Assembly (NCBI RefSeq): GCF_900187295.1
Contig: NZ_LT906473.1
Span: 62,001-126,000, forward strand
From: Corynebacterium cystitidis
GTDB taxonomy: Bacteria; Actinomycetota; Actinomycetes; Mycobacteriales; Mycobacteriaceae
Reading direction: 5' to 3'
Length of the DNA: 64,000 bases
The position numbers and the translations under genes are program-made. A model generated the notes under the pieces. It searched no databases. It was not told the DNA's origin and saw only the letters and a program-made list of their open reading frames with translations. Positions 9,529-17,546 of this stretch are shown here, one piece after another. Numbering within the stretch: the first letter of the stretch is position 1; the number at the start of each line of letters is the position of its first letter.

Positions 9529-10308
9529 TCACTCGGCTGGGTACAAGTGAGATAAAAGTTTGTGGTATAGGCTCAGCGATTCCGGATCAATTGGTAGCGT
9601 GATTTTCTCGCGTGCCTGTGTATTCATATTCACAACAGGCAAGGCACACGTATCGGGTGGCAGCTCAGTATCTGCAGTCGCGCCATACATCACAACGGTC
9701 ACTCGTTTGTTTTGCGCAGCTTCTGAAAGTTGGTGCCCATCTCGGTAGAGCCACTCGTGGCCCTCGTGGTGCTTGTCTGTTACTAGCACAACATGCTTCG
9801 CCAACGCGGTGCCGGCCGAAAGGGTCTCGCTAGGACACGTGAAAGGTAAGTCAATGACCACTGCCGGCCAGCGATGAGAAAGACGAGTAACGGCAGCATC
9901 GAGAACCTCAGGCAGAATAGTGCCAGGGCTGCCACTCCACGTGGTCAACAGTGGAACCGCACCAGTACTATCCACAAATCTTTCAATATGCTCGCGGCGC
10001 AAGCTTTCTGTCGGAGACTGAACCAACCCAACGAGATCGGCCTCGCCCCGAGAGCCAAGCATGCTATGTAATGGCCGGTTCACGCCATCTCCGTCCACCA
10101 GCGCGACAGGTTGCTCCGCTACAGCATTCATCACCATCCCGATTGTGGCCGACACCGGAGAGGTAAGAATTCTCTTATTGAGTGCAGCGACCGCAACAGA
10201 AATCGGTCGATCAGTTTCAACAGGAGGTTTCCTTTGAGCATGAGCCACCGCATTGGACCAAAAAAGGTGTCGAAGACCGCGCGATTGAGTAAGAAATGAC
10301 ATGGTCAT
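9529..10308 (-). CDS. MinD-like ESX-associated protein without a P-loop
   Basis: About 259 residues from ATG 10308 (AAAAGGAGATTG just upstream; ATG 10302 is also possible). The layout is MinD/ParA-like: a first strand SVAVAALN, then VALVDGDG where MinD has the Walker A' Asp strand, WPAVVIDLP as Walker B, and VVLVTD. The position of the KGGxGKT loop reads KRILTSPVSATIG and has no conserved lysine-rich P-loop, so nucleotide hydrolysis is unlikely. It is convergent with eccD (15-base gap) and divergent from the MinD-like ATPase at 10405. Perhaps an inactive partner of that ATPase. Confidence 0.65.
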   Translation of the reverse strand: MTMSFLTQSRGLRHLFWSNAVAHAQRKPPVETDRPISVAVAALNKRILTSPVSATIGMVMNAVAEQPVALVDGDGVNRPLHSMLGSRGEADLVGLVQSPTESLRREHIERFVDSTGAVPLLTTWSGSPGTILPEVLDAAVTRLSHRWPAVVIDLPFTCPSETLSAGTALAKHVVLVTDKHHEGHEWLYRDGHQLSEAAQNKRVTVVMYGATADTELPPDTCALPVVNMNTQAREKITLPIDPESLSLYHKLLSHLYPAE

Positions 10309-10404
10309 CAATCTCCTTTTGCGATGAAACTCGACAAGGCTATAAATAATTATAGGATAAGAAACGTTCAACTGAGCCGACACTACTGCGACAGGATCTA
10401 CATA

Positions 10405-11769
10405 ATGACGCACATGAATGATGGAGCCGGAGAAATTCCAGCCTGGCTAAAAGTAGATACCGCTAGCGATCAGCCTGCGCAGGCCGCGCCCGCGCGCGAA
10501 GAAGAACCCCCACGCGCAGTAGAACCGGCGGAGGCTTCTGTTGTTCCGCAGGAAGCTCCGGAAGCGCAGGAAGCTCCGGAAGCGCCCACCCAAGATATCG
10601 AAACAGGAACTCCGGATGTAGATACGCCAGTGAGTAGCGCAGATTTGCCACGCGAACCTGAGGTAACCACCAGCACTCAGCAAAAAGAACACACCACAAG
10701 TGGCAAAACCTGGCAGAACCACACCGCCGCACCAGCCGAGAGTGAAACGGGGAGTCGTCGACAAGCATCTCGCCGTGGAACCGGGGGTGGTGCTCACCGC
10801 AAAAGGCAATGGAACCCTGCAGGCGATGAAGAAACCTATGAACTTAGCCCTCCGGCCGCGCTCGACCAATCGAATCTTGTCAACACCGTCAAGCCTGCCC
10901 CGCAGAGGGGCTGGAGAAAGGTGCTGTACACTCTCACGTTCGGCGCAATCAATTTAGGGTCGTCGAAAAGGGAAAAAGAAGAAAACGCACTACTCGAAAA
11001 GATTCGAACGCCCCTGCAGGGCGACTACAGAATCGCTGTCATGTCTTTAAAGGGTGGTGTGGGTAAAACAACGACCACTGTCACCCTCGGCGGAGTGTTC
11101 GCGGAAGCCAGGGGAGACCGAGTCATCGCGATAGATGCAAACCCTGACCTTGGCACGCTCGCGCAACGCGTATCTGCTGACGGTGCCCCTACTATCCGTG
11201 AGCTCCTCGCCGCCACTGACACGTCACGGTACCCACTGGTGCGTAACTACACCACACAGGCAAACTCACGCCTAGAAGTGATCGGTTCAGAACGTGACCC
11301 GGCAGTGTCGGAAACCTTTAGCGACTATGACTACCGGCGCGCCATTGAGATTCTGCAATACCACTACAACATTATCCTGACCGACTGTGGCACCGGTCTC
11401 ATGCATTCGGCAATGAACGGTGTTCTCGAGCTTTCCAATATGCTCGTTTTGGTCACCTCCCCAGCGCTCGACGGCGCGCAATCAGCTGCAGCAACGTTGG
11501 ACTGGCTCAACCTGCACGGGTACGAACAATTAGCGGCCAACGCGGTAGTCGTCGTCTCCTCATCCTCGCCACAGCAGTCTTCCGTAGACTTCGAGCAGCT
11601 TGTCGAACACTTCCGCTCACGAACACGTGCCGTCCACACCATTCCTTTCGACCCACATCTGTCCGAAGGTGGCAGCATTGATTTAGACCTCTTAGCGACA
11701 CCCACCCTTAAAGCTTATCGGGAATTAGCAGCGACCATCGCGCAAGACTTTTCTGGGCCAAACCGCTAG
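10405..11769 (+). CDS. MinD/ParA-like ATPase of ESX locus (EspI-like)
   Basis: 454 residues from ATG 10405 (AGGATCT upstream; the longer frame back to 10324 has no site). Residues 1-180 are disordered, rich in Glu, Ala and Pro, then basic. The C-terminal half is a deviant-Walker ATPase: MSLKGGVGKTTTT (P-loop), VIAIDANPDLGTL (A' Asp strand), NIILTDCGTGL (Walker B) and LVTSP. The plan of a long disordered region followed by a MinD domain is that of EspI, an ESX-associated ATPase in mycobacteria. Start of a plus-strand run with three cell-envelope genes. Confidence 0.82.
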   Translation: MTHMNDGAGEIPAWLKVDTASDQPAQAAPAREEEPPRAVEPAEASVVPQEAPEAQEAPEAPTQDIETGTPDVDTPVSSADLPREPEVTTSTQQKEHTTSGKTWQNHTAAPAESETGSRRQASRRGTGGGAHRKRQWNPAGDEETYELSPPAALDQSNLVNTVKPAPQRGWRKVLYTLTFGAINLGSSKREKEENALLEKIRTPLQGDYRIAVMSLKGGVGKTTTTVTLGGVFAEARGDRVIAIDANPDLGTLAQRVSADGAPTIRELLAATDTSRYPLVRNYTTQANSRLEVIGSERDPAVSETFSDYDYRRAIEILQYHYNIILTDCGTGLMHSAMNGVLELSNMLVLVTSPALDGAQSAAATLDWLNLHGYEQLAANAVVVVSSSSPQQSSVDFEQLVEHFRSRTRAVHTIPFDPHLSEGGSIDLDLLATPTLKAYRELAATIAQDFSGPNR

Positions 11770-11783
11770 CGAAGGCATGAGCA

Positions 11784-12431
11784 ATGAAGAAGTTACAACA
11801 CCTGAGTGTTGCCGTGGTGGGCGCTTTACTCCTCACAGGTTGTTCCGCCCGAGTGGAAGCGCCAGAACCGGAAACCCATCAGCAAGTGGATCAGTTTTCT
11901 TCATGGGCTGCGGATCGGTCAGAACCTTATGACATTCCCGAACGCGCCTTGCGGGCCTACGCCTTTGCTGCATGGAAAGTGCGCGAAGACTCCGGCTGCG
12001 AAGTTGGCTGGCCGACAATAGCGGCCCTAGGAACCGTTCTTTCAGACCACGGCCAAGCTCAAGGAACAACACTTAACGAAGACGGGACAACTACTACTGA
12101 GCTTCGCGGTCTCGGTACCGCCCTCAAACCCAATGAGATGGTTGAAGACACAGACGGTGGACAAATTGACGGAACTACCAACCGTGATGTGCCTGTAGGC
12201 CCGTTCCAAATCATGCCCTCGCGCTGGGAACAATACGCCACCAGCACCGAAGCAGATCAGCCAGCAAATCCCGATGACATTGATGATGCGGCATTGACAA
12301 CGGCAATCATCGTGTGTCAAGGAGGTGACCTCACCACACCAGACGGATGGGATCGAGGTATTACTGCTATTGTTGATGATCCAGAAACAGTGAAAGAAAT
12401 CCATGCTGTAGCGAAGGAGTATTCGCGATGA
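11784..12431 (+). CDS. Lytic-transglycosylase-like lipoprotein lacking the catalytic Glu
   Basis: 215 residues. A lipobox LLTGC gives acylated C20. Residues 50-200 follow actinobacterial lytic transglycosylases: IPERALRAY, WPTIAALG, DVPVGPFQIMPSRW and TTAIIVC. The active-site stretch, normally G-R-x-E-S-x-H-G, reads GTVLSDHG, with Leu86 (codon CTT) at the catalytic glutamate. Either the protein only binds peptidoglycan or another acid serves. An envelope protein that opens or holds the wall near the ESX machine is plausible. It overlaps the next gene by 4 bases (ATGA). Confidence 0.78.
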   Translation: MKKLQHLSVAVVGALLLTGCSARVEAPEPETHQQVDQFSSWAADRSEPYDIPERALRAYAFAAWKVREDSGCEVGWPTIAALGTVLSDHGQAQGTTLNEDGTTTTELRGLGTALKPNEMVEDTDGGQIDGTTNRDVPVGPFQIMPSRWEQYATSTEADQPANPDDIDDAALTTAIIVCQGGDLTTPDGWDRGITAIVDDPETVKEIHAVAKEYSR

Positions 12432-12862
12432 ACCGCTCTGTTTTCGCAGCTTTACTAGTCGCAGGTACAGTATCAACCGCAGTATCAACCGCAGCGTGCG
12501 GTGCTCCAGGCAGCGCCAAACAGGAAGACATAGCCCAACAAGTTCCTCCACTTGGACAGCTACCAGAGTTACCCGCTCATTATTTCCCGCCACCGCCAGA
12601 ATCCGAATCTGAAACACCAGAGGAATCACCGGCTGAGGTGCCAACCCCAGAACCTAGTCCGATACCGGCGCCCGAGGCGTCTGGAGGGGATCAGGAAGAT
12701 GCACCACCTCCGCCGGAGAGAGTCACCATCATTGAGCGGCAGCCACCTCCGCCTCCCCCACCTCCGCCTCCACCACCCAATCCGGGCCCCCAGCTTCCCA
12801 GCATTCCCGATAGAATCAGTGTTCCTATTGGGCCCGGCCAGCTATACGTCGACCTACGTTGA
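12428..12862 (+). CDS. Proline-rich lipoprotein
   Basis: 144 residues. Signal sequence with lipobox TAAC (C24), then a low-complexity Pro/Glu/Ser region with a run of twelve consecutive prolines near residues 107-118, and a short ordered end (IPDRISVPIGPGQLYVDL). It is translationally coupled to the lytic-transglycosylase-like gene. The polyproline rod could span the wall. No enzymatic motif. Polyproline runs of this length depend on EF-P for translation. Confidence 0.7.
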   Translation: MNRSVFAALLVAGTVSTAVSTAACGAPGSAKQEDIAQQVPPLGQLPELPAHYFPPPPESESETPEESPAEVPTPEPSPIPAPEASGGDQEDAPPPPERVTIIERQPPPPPPPPPPPPNPGPQLPSIPDRISVPIGPGQLYVDLR

Positions 12863-12891
12863 TAACACTTAGATAACAGTGGAGTATTCAC

Positions 12892-13158
12892 ATGGATAAA
12901 GCGCCAGAGTCGGCAGGTCAAAGCGGGGACAGCCCCGCCGTGAGCACAACCCGCCCGCCGAAAAAGGATCACCGTTCCGCACTTCAATCGCAGAAACTTC
13001 GCATGAGTTTGCTCGACAAAGCTATCCGGTTCGGGCAGAGTGCACCCGCAATGAAGATTCGTTCGCCCCGGATCCTACTGGGGTCAGCAATCCTGGGGGC
13101 AATTGCCCTTGCCGGAACAATTGGCGCTTCCGCGTTAATCCAATTCTTTTTCAACTAG
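12892..13158 (+). CDS. Small single-pass membrane protein
   Basis: 88 residues, ATG 12892 with GGAG upstream. The first 55 residues are hydrophilic and basic; one membrane helix (ILLGSAILGAIALAGTIGASALI) ends almost at the C terminus, making it tail-anchored. It closes the plus-strand ESX-side run. No known family recognised. Confidence 0.6.
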   Translation: MDKAPESAGQSGDSPAVSTTRPPKKDHRSALQSQKLRMSLLDKAIRFGQSAPAMKIRSPRILLGSAILGAIALAGTIGASALIQFFFN

Positions 13159-13196
13159 GCGGGCCTACGCATTCCCGCTCAACTCGCTCAACCAGA

Positions 13197-13574
13197 TTAT
13201 CGAGAAAGATTTTGGGCGGTATTCAACGCATTGTCAATCGAAGATTGAACCGCATTAGCCGCGTTCGACGCAGCCTGGTTTGCAGCGGCAACAGCCTGAG
13301 AACTACCGTGGTTCGCTTGAACAACAAAGCTATCAATTGCGTGTGGGATATTGCGAATGGCATTAGCCGTAGCATTGATCTGCCCTAACATACCGTTAAA
13401 AGCGGCGTAAGTAGCTCCGACCGGGCTTGACGGGTGTGAGCTGGTGAGGTAGCCGTCTGGTAATACATAAGTGACAGGGCCACCGCCAACTTCTTGAGCC
13501 TCGGCGACGAAAGGATGATGGAGCACCAGCACACCAGACAGGGCAACTACCGACAATTTTCTCAACTTAAACAC
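13197..13574 (-). CDS. Small secreted protein of unknown function
   Basis: 125 residues from GTG 13574 (AGAGGAA upstream). Signal peptide VVALSGVLVLHH...VAEAQ with cleavage near residue 27. The mature part is short, with an Ala/Asn-rich helical C terminus (AVAAANQAASNAANAV). Convergent with the plus-strand ESX run and so possibly an independent unit. No family recognised. Confidence 0.55.
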   Translation of the reverse strand: MFKLRKLSVVALSGVLVLHHPFVAEAQEVGGGPVTYVLPDGYLTSSHPSSPVGATYAAFNGMLGQINATANAIRNIPHAIDSFVVQANHGSSQAVAAANQAASNAANAVQSSIDNALNTAQNLSR

Positions 13575-13953
13575 GTGGCATGTTCCTCTTTTTCAAACGA
13601 ACTTCTCTGCTGGAGAATTGTAGATGAAAATTGCTAGGGATAGTCACTACGGTCACGGCCGCCCCTGTCGCCTCCAACAACGATTGTCACCCGGGTCCCA
13701 ATCCCCGGAATCAATAATGAAGAGCTGGAAGCTCATGCCCTCGGCGGGGGCCACTTTATTGTGGCTAGTGCGCCGTTTGTGGGCACCACACTGGCTGTCG
13801 GCGAGATGCTGGCACCTTACTCGCGTTCGGCTGGCAGCGTCGATCGGCGCGGATTGCCCGTACGAGGGGATTGCGGAGTGGCTTAAATCGCTTGTCGACG
13901 ATGTCGTGATCCAAGTAGCTCCCGGGTATACGGCGGGAACGGCTTAAACCGCT
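13575..13953. other. Gap with degenerate coding remnants
   Basis: No convincing gene. A short secretion-signal-like stretch (IVTTVTAAPVASNNDC) and, in another plus frame, a hydrophobic stretch (HFIVASAPFVGTTLAVGEM) end in stops. They look like pieces of one decayed gene for a secreted protein but cannot be joined with confidence. Confidence 0.4.
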
Positions 13954-13959
13954 TACACT
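13954..13959 (+). promoter_or_regulatory. -10 box of a leaderless promoter (sulfurtransferase)
   Basis: TACACT ends 7 bases before ATG 13967, with no ribosome-binding site between. This spacing puts the transcript start on the start codon. Confidence 0.6.
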
Positions 13960-13966
13960 CGGGTCT

Positions 13967-14806
13967 ATGAACGTCTTCATCTCAGCAGACACTCTCAATG
14001 ACTACATCCGAAACGGCAAGAAGCTAACCATCATGGCTTCACTGTGGAGCCCGTACGAAGGTGGCGCCGCAGCAAAATTCCAGTCGCACCACATCCCTAC
14101 TTCTGTCTTTTGCCATGTTGCCTATTCCCTGGCAGGGCTGCCGGGATCGGAAGCAGGCCGCAACCCCATGCCGCCTGTAGAACACCTCGAAGTATCGTTC
14201 CGCGAGTGGGGCCTAGAAAAGGACCGCCCCATTGTGGTTTACGACGAAGGCAACAATGTTTACGCCTCCCGCGCCTGGTGGACGCTGCGCTGGGCAGGCG
14301 TGGAGGATGTGCGCATTCTCGACGGTGGACTGCGCGAATGGGACCGGAAAGGCTACGACACCATTGCGGGCCCAGGCAATATAGTTGTGGGTTCTGATAT
14401 GGAGGTTGAGCCGAACTCGCTGCCTACCGCCACAATGGACGAGGTCCGCAAGTTCGAAGGCCTCCTGATTGATGCACGCAACGAGTCCCGTTTCGCTGGC
14501 CGCCGCGAAATCCTAGACCTGAAGTCTGGCCACATTCCCGGGGCTGTGAACATTCCGATGCCAGATCTGTTTGATGACAAGATGCGCGTGAGGTCTGAAG
14601 ACGAAATTCGTGACAGGTTTGCCCAGGTGGGGATCACACAGAATACCGACCCGGCTTCCGTGATCACCTACTCCGGCTCGGGCAACCACTCCTCGTCTTT
14701 GCTGGCAGTGATGGCGCACGCCGGGCTGCCCATCATCACACACTACGTTGAGGGCTGGTCACAGTGGGCTGGCAACGTGAACAACAAGGTGGCCCGCAAC
14801 ATCTAG
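13967..14806 (+). CDS. Two-domain rhodanese (sulfurtransferase) without the active-site Cys
   Basis: 279 residues, the length of thiosulfate/3-mercaptopyruvate sulfurtransferases. Rhodanese domain 1 (residues 5-130) has HIPTSVF, RPIVVYDEG and GLREW; domain 2 (150-275) has LLIDARNESRF, GHIPGAVNIP and YVEGWSQW. The loop that should read C-G-S-G-V-T/S-A reads SGSGNHS, with Ser236 (codon TCC) at the catalytic cysteine, so persulfide chemistry at this position is not possible. Leaderless promoter. Confidence 0.85.
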   Translation: MNVFISADTLNDYIRNGKKLTIMASLWSPYEGGAAAKFQSHHIPTSVFCHVAYSLAGLPGSEAGRNPMPPVEHLEVSFREWGLEKDRPIVVYDEGNNVYASRAWWTLRWAGVEDVRILDGGLREWDRKGYDTIAGPGNIVVGSDMEVEPNSLPTATMDEVRKFEGLLIDARNESRFAGRREILDLKSGHIPGAVNIPMPDLFDDKMRVRSEDEIRDRFAQVGITQNTDPASVITYSGSGNHSSSLLAVMAHAGLPIITHYVEGWSQWAGNVNNKVARNI

Positions 14807-14957
14807 GCGGCCCGCATCCATAGCATTCGGGATCGCATTGGCTGATTTTTCGGTCCACCCTCGGCGAAATTACGCCAAAGTGACGATCGCCGGGCGGTAA
14901 CAGGGCCGAACACGCCGGAAGTCGGCCATGAAAAGTGCCGTGGACCTCGTGAAGCGC

Positions 14958-14963
14958 TAAAAT
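14958..14963 (+). promoter_or_regulatory. -10 box of a leaderless promoter
   Basis: TAAAAT ends 8 bases before ATG 14972 and no ribosome site precedes that ATG. Confidence 0.55.
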
Positions 14964-14971
14964 CACTTCCG

Positions 14972-16254
14972 ATGGCATACGTAGCGCTTATTATTGCAGT
15001 GCTCGCTCTGATCGGAGCGGGCGTTTTGTTGTACCTAGGCAAGAAGAACGCCGAGCAGATCTCTCAGACTGCTGCTCCGCACGCAGAAGCCCTTGGCCCC
15101 ACTCCATCCCAGGAGTTTCCGCAGGTAGAGAACGAGATTCTGAAGCGTGACGACGTGCACCACGCTGATTCACAGCTCGACAATGAACACGAGCCGGAAC
15201 TGGTCGACGAGCACGACCCGGAACCCGAACTTGCTCCGGCACCAGAGCGCGAACCGGACCCGGAACCAGAATCAGAACCGGATCCGGAACCGGTGCGCGA
15301 GCCGGAACCAACTTCAGCTCCACATCCAAAGCCAACGCCGCGGCCGATGCGCCGGTCTGGTCTGCAGCTTCCGGGATCGACGCGTCGGGAGCGTCGCGGT
15401 TGGGCGGAACAGCGAGAGTTCGAATTCCGCCGCACTGACGAGTACTTGATTGATGAGTGGTCACGTGGTGCGGCTGCGACGGGGGCGGCACCGAAGGACA
15501 TCGTCCACGGGTTTGTGTACGGCCATGAGATGCTGTTGATGGACTTGGGTGGGGTGAACACCATGGCCATGCGGACGGGTGTTGCCAGTGATGTGGTCGT
15601 CGATATGCGTCGCGATGGTTTCCATACCAGTCCGTCTCATGACTTGCTTCAGGTGATGCACATTGAGGGCTTCACGGTGTATGCCACGGAGGTGGGGCCA
15701 GCGGAACGCATGATCGACGACCGGGTGATTACGGCGCTGGAGAACCTGCCTGAGGTGGTCAGCGCGGTGTGGTTCGAATCAGATTGGGTGCTGGCGCAAA
15801 CGCAGCGCGGCTCCGCCCCGAGGATTGGGACGAGATGCTGGCACCTTTGGGCCTGCTTGCGGATGCGGCGCGGGTGCTTCCGCCACAGACGTGGCAGATC
15901 CTGGAGTTTGATCATCCCACCCGCGAGATGGGTGAGCCGGTGTCGATCCGGACGGAGCCTCAGCCGGAGCAAGAGGCAGATGTGCTCCCGAATGTGGTGC
16001 GCCCCGAGGAGCCGTTGGAGATGCCCACCCGCACGACAGGGACAGTGCGTGGCGTGATGGTTCCACACGCGATCGGTGGCGATGAGGTGGAAGCCATCGC
16101 CGACGGACGTGAGCAGACCACGGTGAATGATGGAACGCGTGTGGCACGCGAGAAGAAGCCGCCCAGCATTTTCGATGATGAGACGCAGGGCTCAGGCCAC
16201 GAGCAAACAGGCCACGAGCAAACAGGCCACGAGCAAACAGGCCACGAGCAGTAA
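14972..16254 (+). pseudogene. Membrane-anchored acidic protein, frameshifted
   Basis: One gene in two frames. Frame 1 (from ATG 14972) has a membrane helix (residues 3-23), a long Glu/Pro/Asp repeat region (about 70-125), then a conserved globular domain (EFRRTDEYLIDEW, VVVDMRRDGF, VWFESDWVLAQ). At a run of four C's near 15815-15820 the sense continues in the -1 frame: PEDWDEMLAPLGLLADAARVL, on to 16254. One extra C would restore the frame, giving about 427 residues. The tail carries GHEQT repeats. This is a real mutation or an assembly error. The position before pyrE is that of a hypothetical gene in other corynebacteria, as I remember it. Function unknown. Confidence 0.75.
16195..16251 (+). 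repeat. 15-bp coding tandem repeat (GHEQT)
   Basis: Three full copies and one 12-base copy of GGCCACGAGCAAACA, identical to each other, encoding Gly-His-Glu-Gln-Thr at the very C terminus of the preceding gene. Perfect identity suggests recent expansion by slippage. Confidence 0.9.
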
Positions 16255-16272
16255 GCGACTAGGATGAGGCAC

Positions 16273-16863
16273 ATGGCTCACACACATGCAGGCACACATG
16301 CAGATTCACCCGCTGCACACACAATAGATTCCAAGGCTAAGGGGCAGCTAGCGCAGCTGGTCAAGGAGTTAGCGGTGGTCCATGGGAAGGTCACGTTGTC
16401 GTCGGGCAAAGAGGCGGATTATTACGTTGATTTGCGCCGCGCGACTTTGCATCATGAGGCATCGCGTCTGATTGGTTTGCTGTTGCGTGAGCTTACTGCT
16501 GACTTAGATTATGTGGCTGTGGGTGGGCTGACGCTTGGTGCAGATCCGGTTGCTACGGCTGTGATGCACGCCCCCGGCCGTGATATTAATGCTTTTGTGG
16601 TGCGCAAGGAGACGAAGAAGCACGGGATGCAGCGTCGCATTGAGGGCCCGTCGATCGTCGGCAAGCGTGTTCTGGTTGTGGAAGATACAACGACTACGGG
16701 CAATTCGCCGTTGACTGCGGTGGAGGCTGTGCGTGCGGAAGGGGCCGAGGTTGTGGCTGTGGCCACGGTGGTGGATCGCGCGACAGGTGCTGGCTCGGTG
16801 CTGGCCGAGGCGGGCCTGGAGTACCGCTACGTGCTTGGACTTGAGGATTTAGGCCTTGCGTAA
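16273..16863 (+). CDS. pyrE: Orotate phosphoribosyltransferase
   Basis: 196 residues from ATG 16273 (TAGGA 8 bases upstream; ATG 16264 abuts that site). Makes orotidine 5'-phosphate from orotate and PRPP in pyrimidine synthesis. Visible: SSGKEADYYVDLR near the N terminus, VRKETKKHG (catalytic flexible-loop lysines) and the PRPP-binding motif VLVVEDTTTTGNS. The first 20 residues are a His-rich extension not typical of the family. It overlaps the SpoU gene by 8 bases. Confidence 0.95.
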   Translation: MAHTHAGTHADSPAAHTIDSKAKGQLAQLVKELAVVHGKVTLSSGKEADYYVDLRRATLHHEASRLIGLLLRELTADLDYVAVGGLTLGADPVATAVMHAPGRDINAFVVRKETKKHGMQRRIEGPSIVGKRVLVVEDTTTTGNSPLTAVEAVRAEGAEVVAVATVVDRATGAGSVLAEAGLEYRYVLGLEDLGLA

Positions 16864-17512
16864 CGACGAGCACCCCGGCCCTACCGAATGGGGAGAAGGT
16901 AGGCATGGTGTAGGTCCATGGGAAGGTGAGTGGCCGCAGGATTCGCGTTACGACGAACAACTCTTGGCTGACGGGGATACTCGGAATGTGGTGGATGCTT
17001 ACCGCTACTGGTCGCGTGAGGCGATTGTGGCCGATATTGATCGGCGCCGCCACCCGTTGCACATCGCGATCGAGAACTTTGAAAACGACGCGAATATTGG
17101 CACGGTGGTGCGCACGGCCAATGCGTTTGCGGTGGATACGGTGCATATTGTGGGTAGGCGGCGGTGGAATCGTCGGGGTGCGATGGTGACGGACCGGTAT
17201 CAGCACTTAGCCCATCACACAGATATTGATGCGCTGGTTCAGTGGTGTGCGCAGCGTGATCTGCCGATCGTGGCGATTGACAACACGCCCGGCAGTATTC
17301 CTCTAGAAACTGTGTCACTGCCGGAGAAATGTATGCTTGTATTCGGTCAGGAAGGTCCGGGTGTGACTGCTGAGACCCAGGGTGCGGCGATCATGACGTG
17401 CTCGATTGCCCAGTTTGGGTCGACGCGTTCGATCAACGCTGGCGTGGCTGCGGGCATCGCGATGCACACGTGGATTCGTCAGCATGCGGACTTGAATAAC
17501 TCATGGCTGTGA
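16856..17512 (+). CDS. SpoU/TrmH-family RNA 2'-O-methyltransferase
   Basis: 218 residues from TTG 16856, inside the pyrE end. The three SPOUT motifs are present: motif 1 ENFENDANIGTVVRTANAF, motif 2 MLVFGQEGPGV, motif 3 SIAQFGSTRSINAGVAAG, which forms the trefoil knot that binds S-adenosylmethionine. The first 45 residues are a hydrophilic extension. Target (tRNA or 23S rRNA ribose) not determinable here. Confidence 0.9.
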   Translation: MRNDEHPGPTEWGEGRHGVGPWEGEWPQDSRYDEQLLADGDTRNVVDAYRYWSREAIVADIDRRRHPLHIAIENFENDANIGTVVRTANAFAVDTVHIVGRRRWNRRGAMVTDRYQHLAHHTDIDALVQWCAQRDLPIVAIDNTPGSIPLETVSLPEKCMLVFGQEGPGVTAETQGAAIMTCSIAQFGSTRSINAGVAAGIAMHTWIRQHADLNNSWL

Positions 17513-17546
17513 GCCGACGAGAGAAAGAACACTAAGTAGGAGAACT

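Noticed and set aside
13624..13947. 107-codon plus-strand open frame
   Set aside because: Low-complexity Arg/Trp/Leu composition, no family resemblance, and better protein-like stretches in the two other plus frames.
15800..15825. Programmed -1 frameshifting in the gene before pyrE
   Set aside because: No slippery heptamer or downstream stem is evident; a C5 to C4 loss explains it better.
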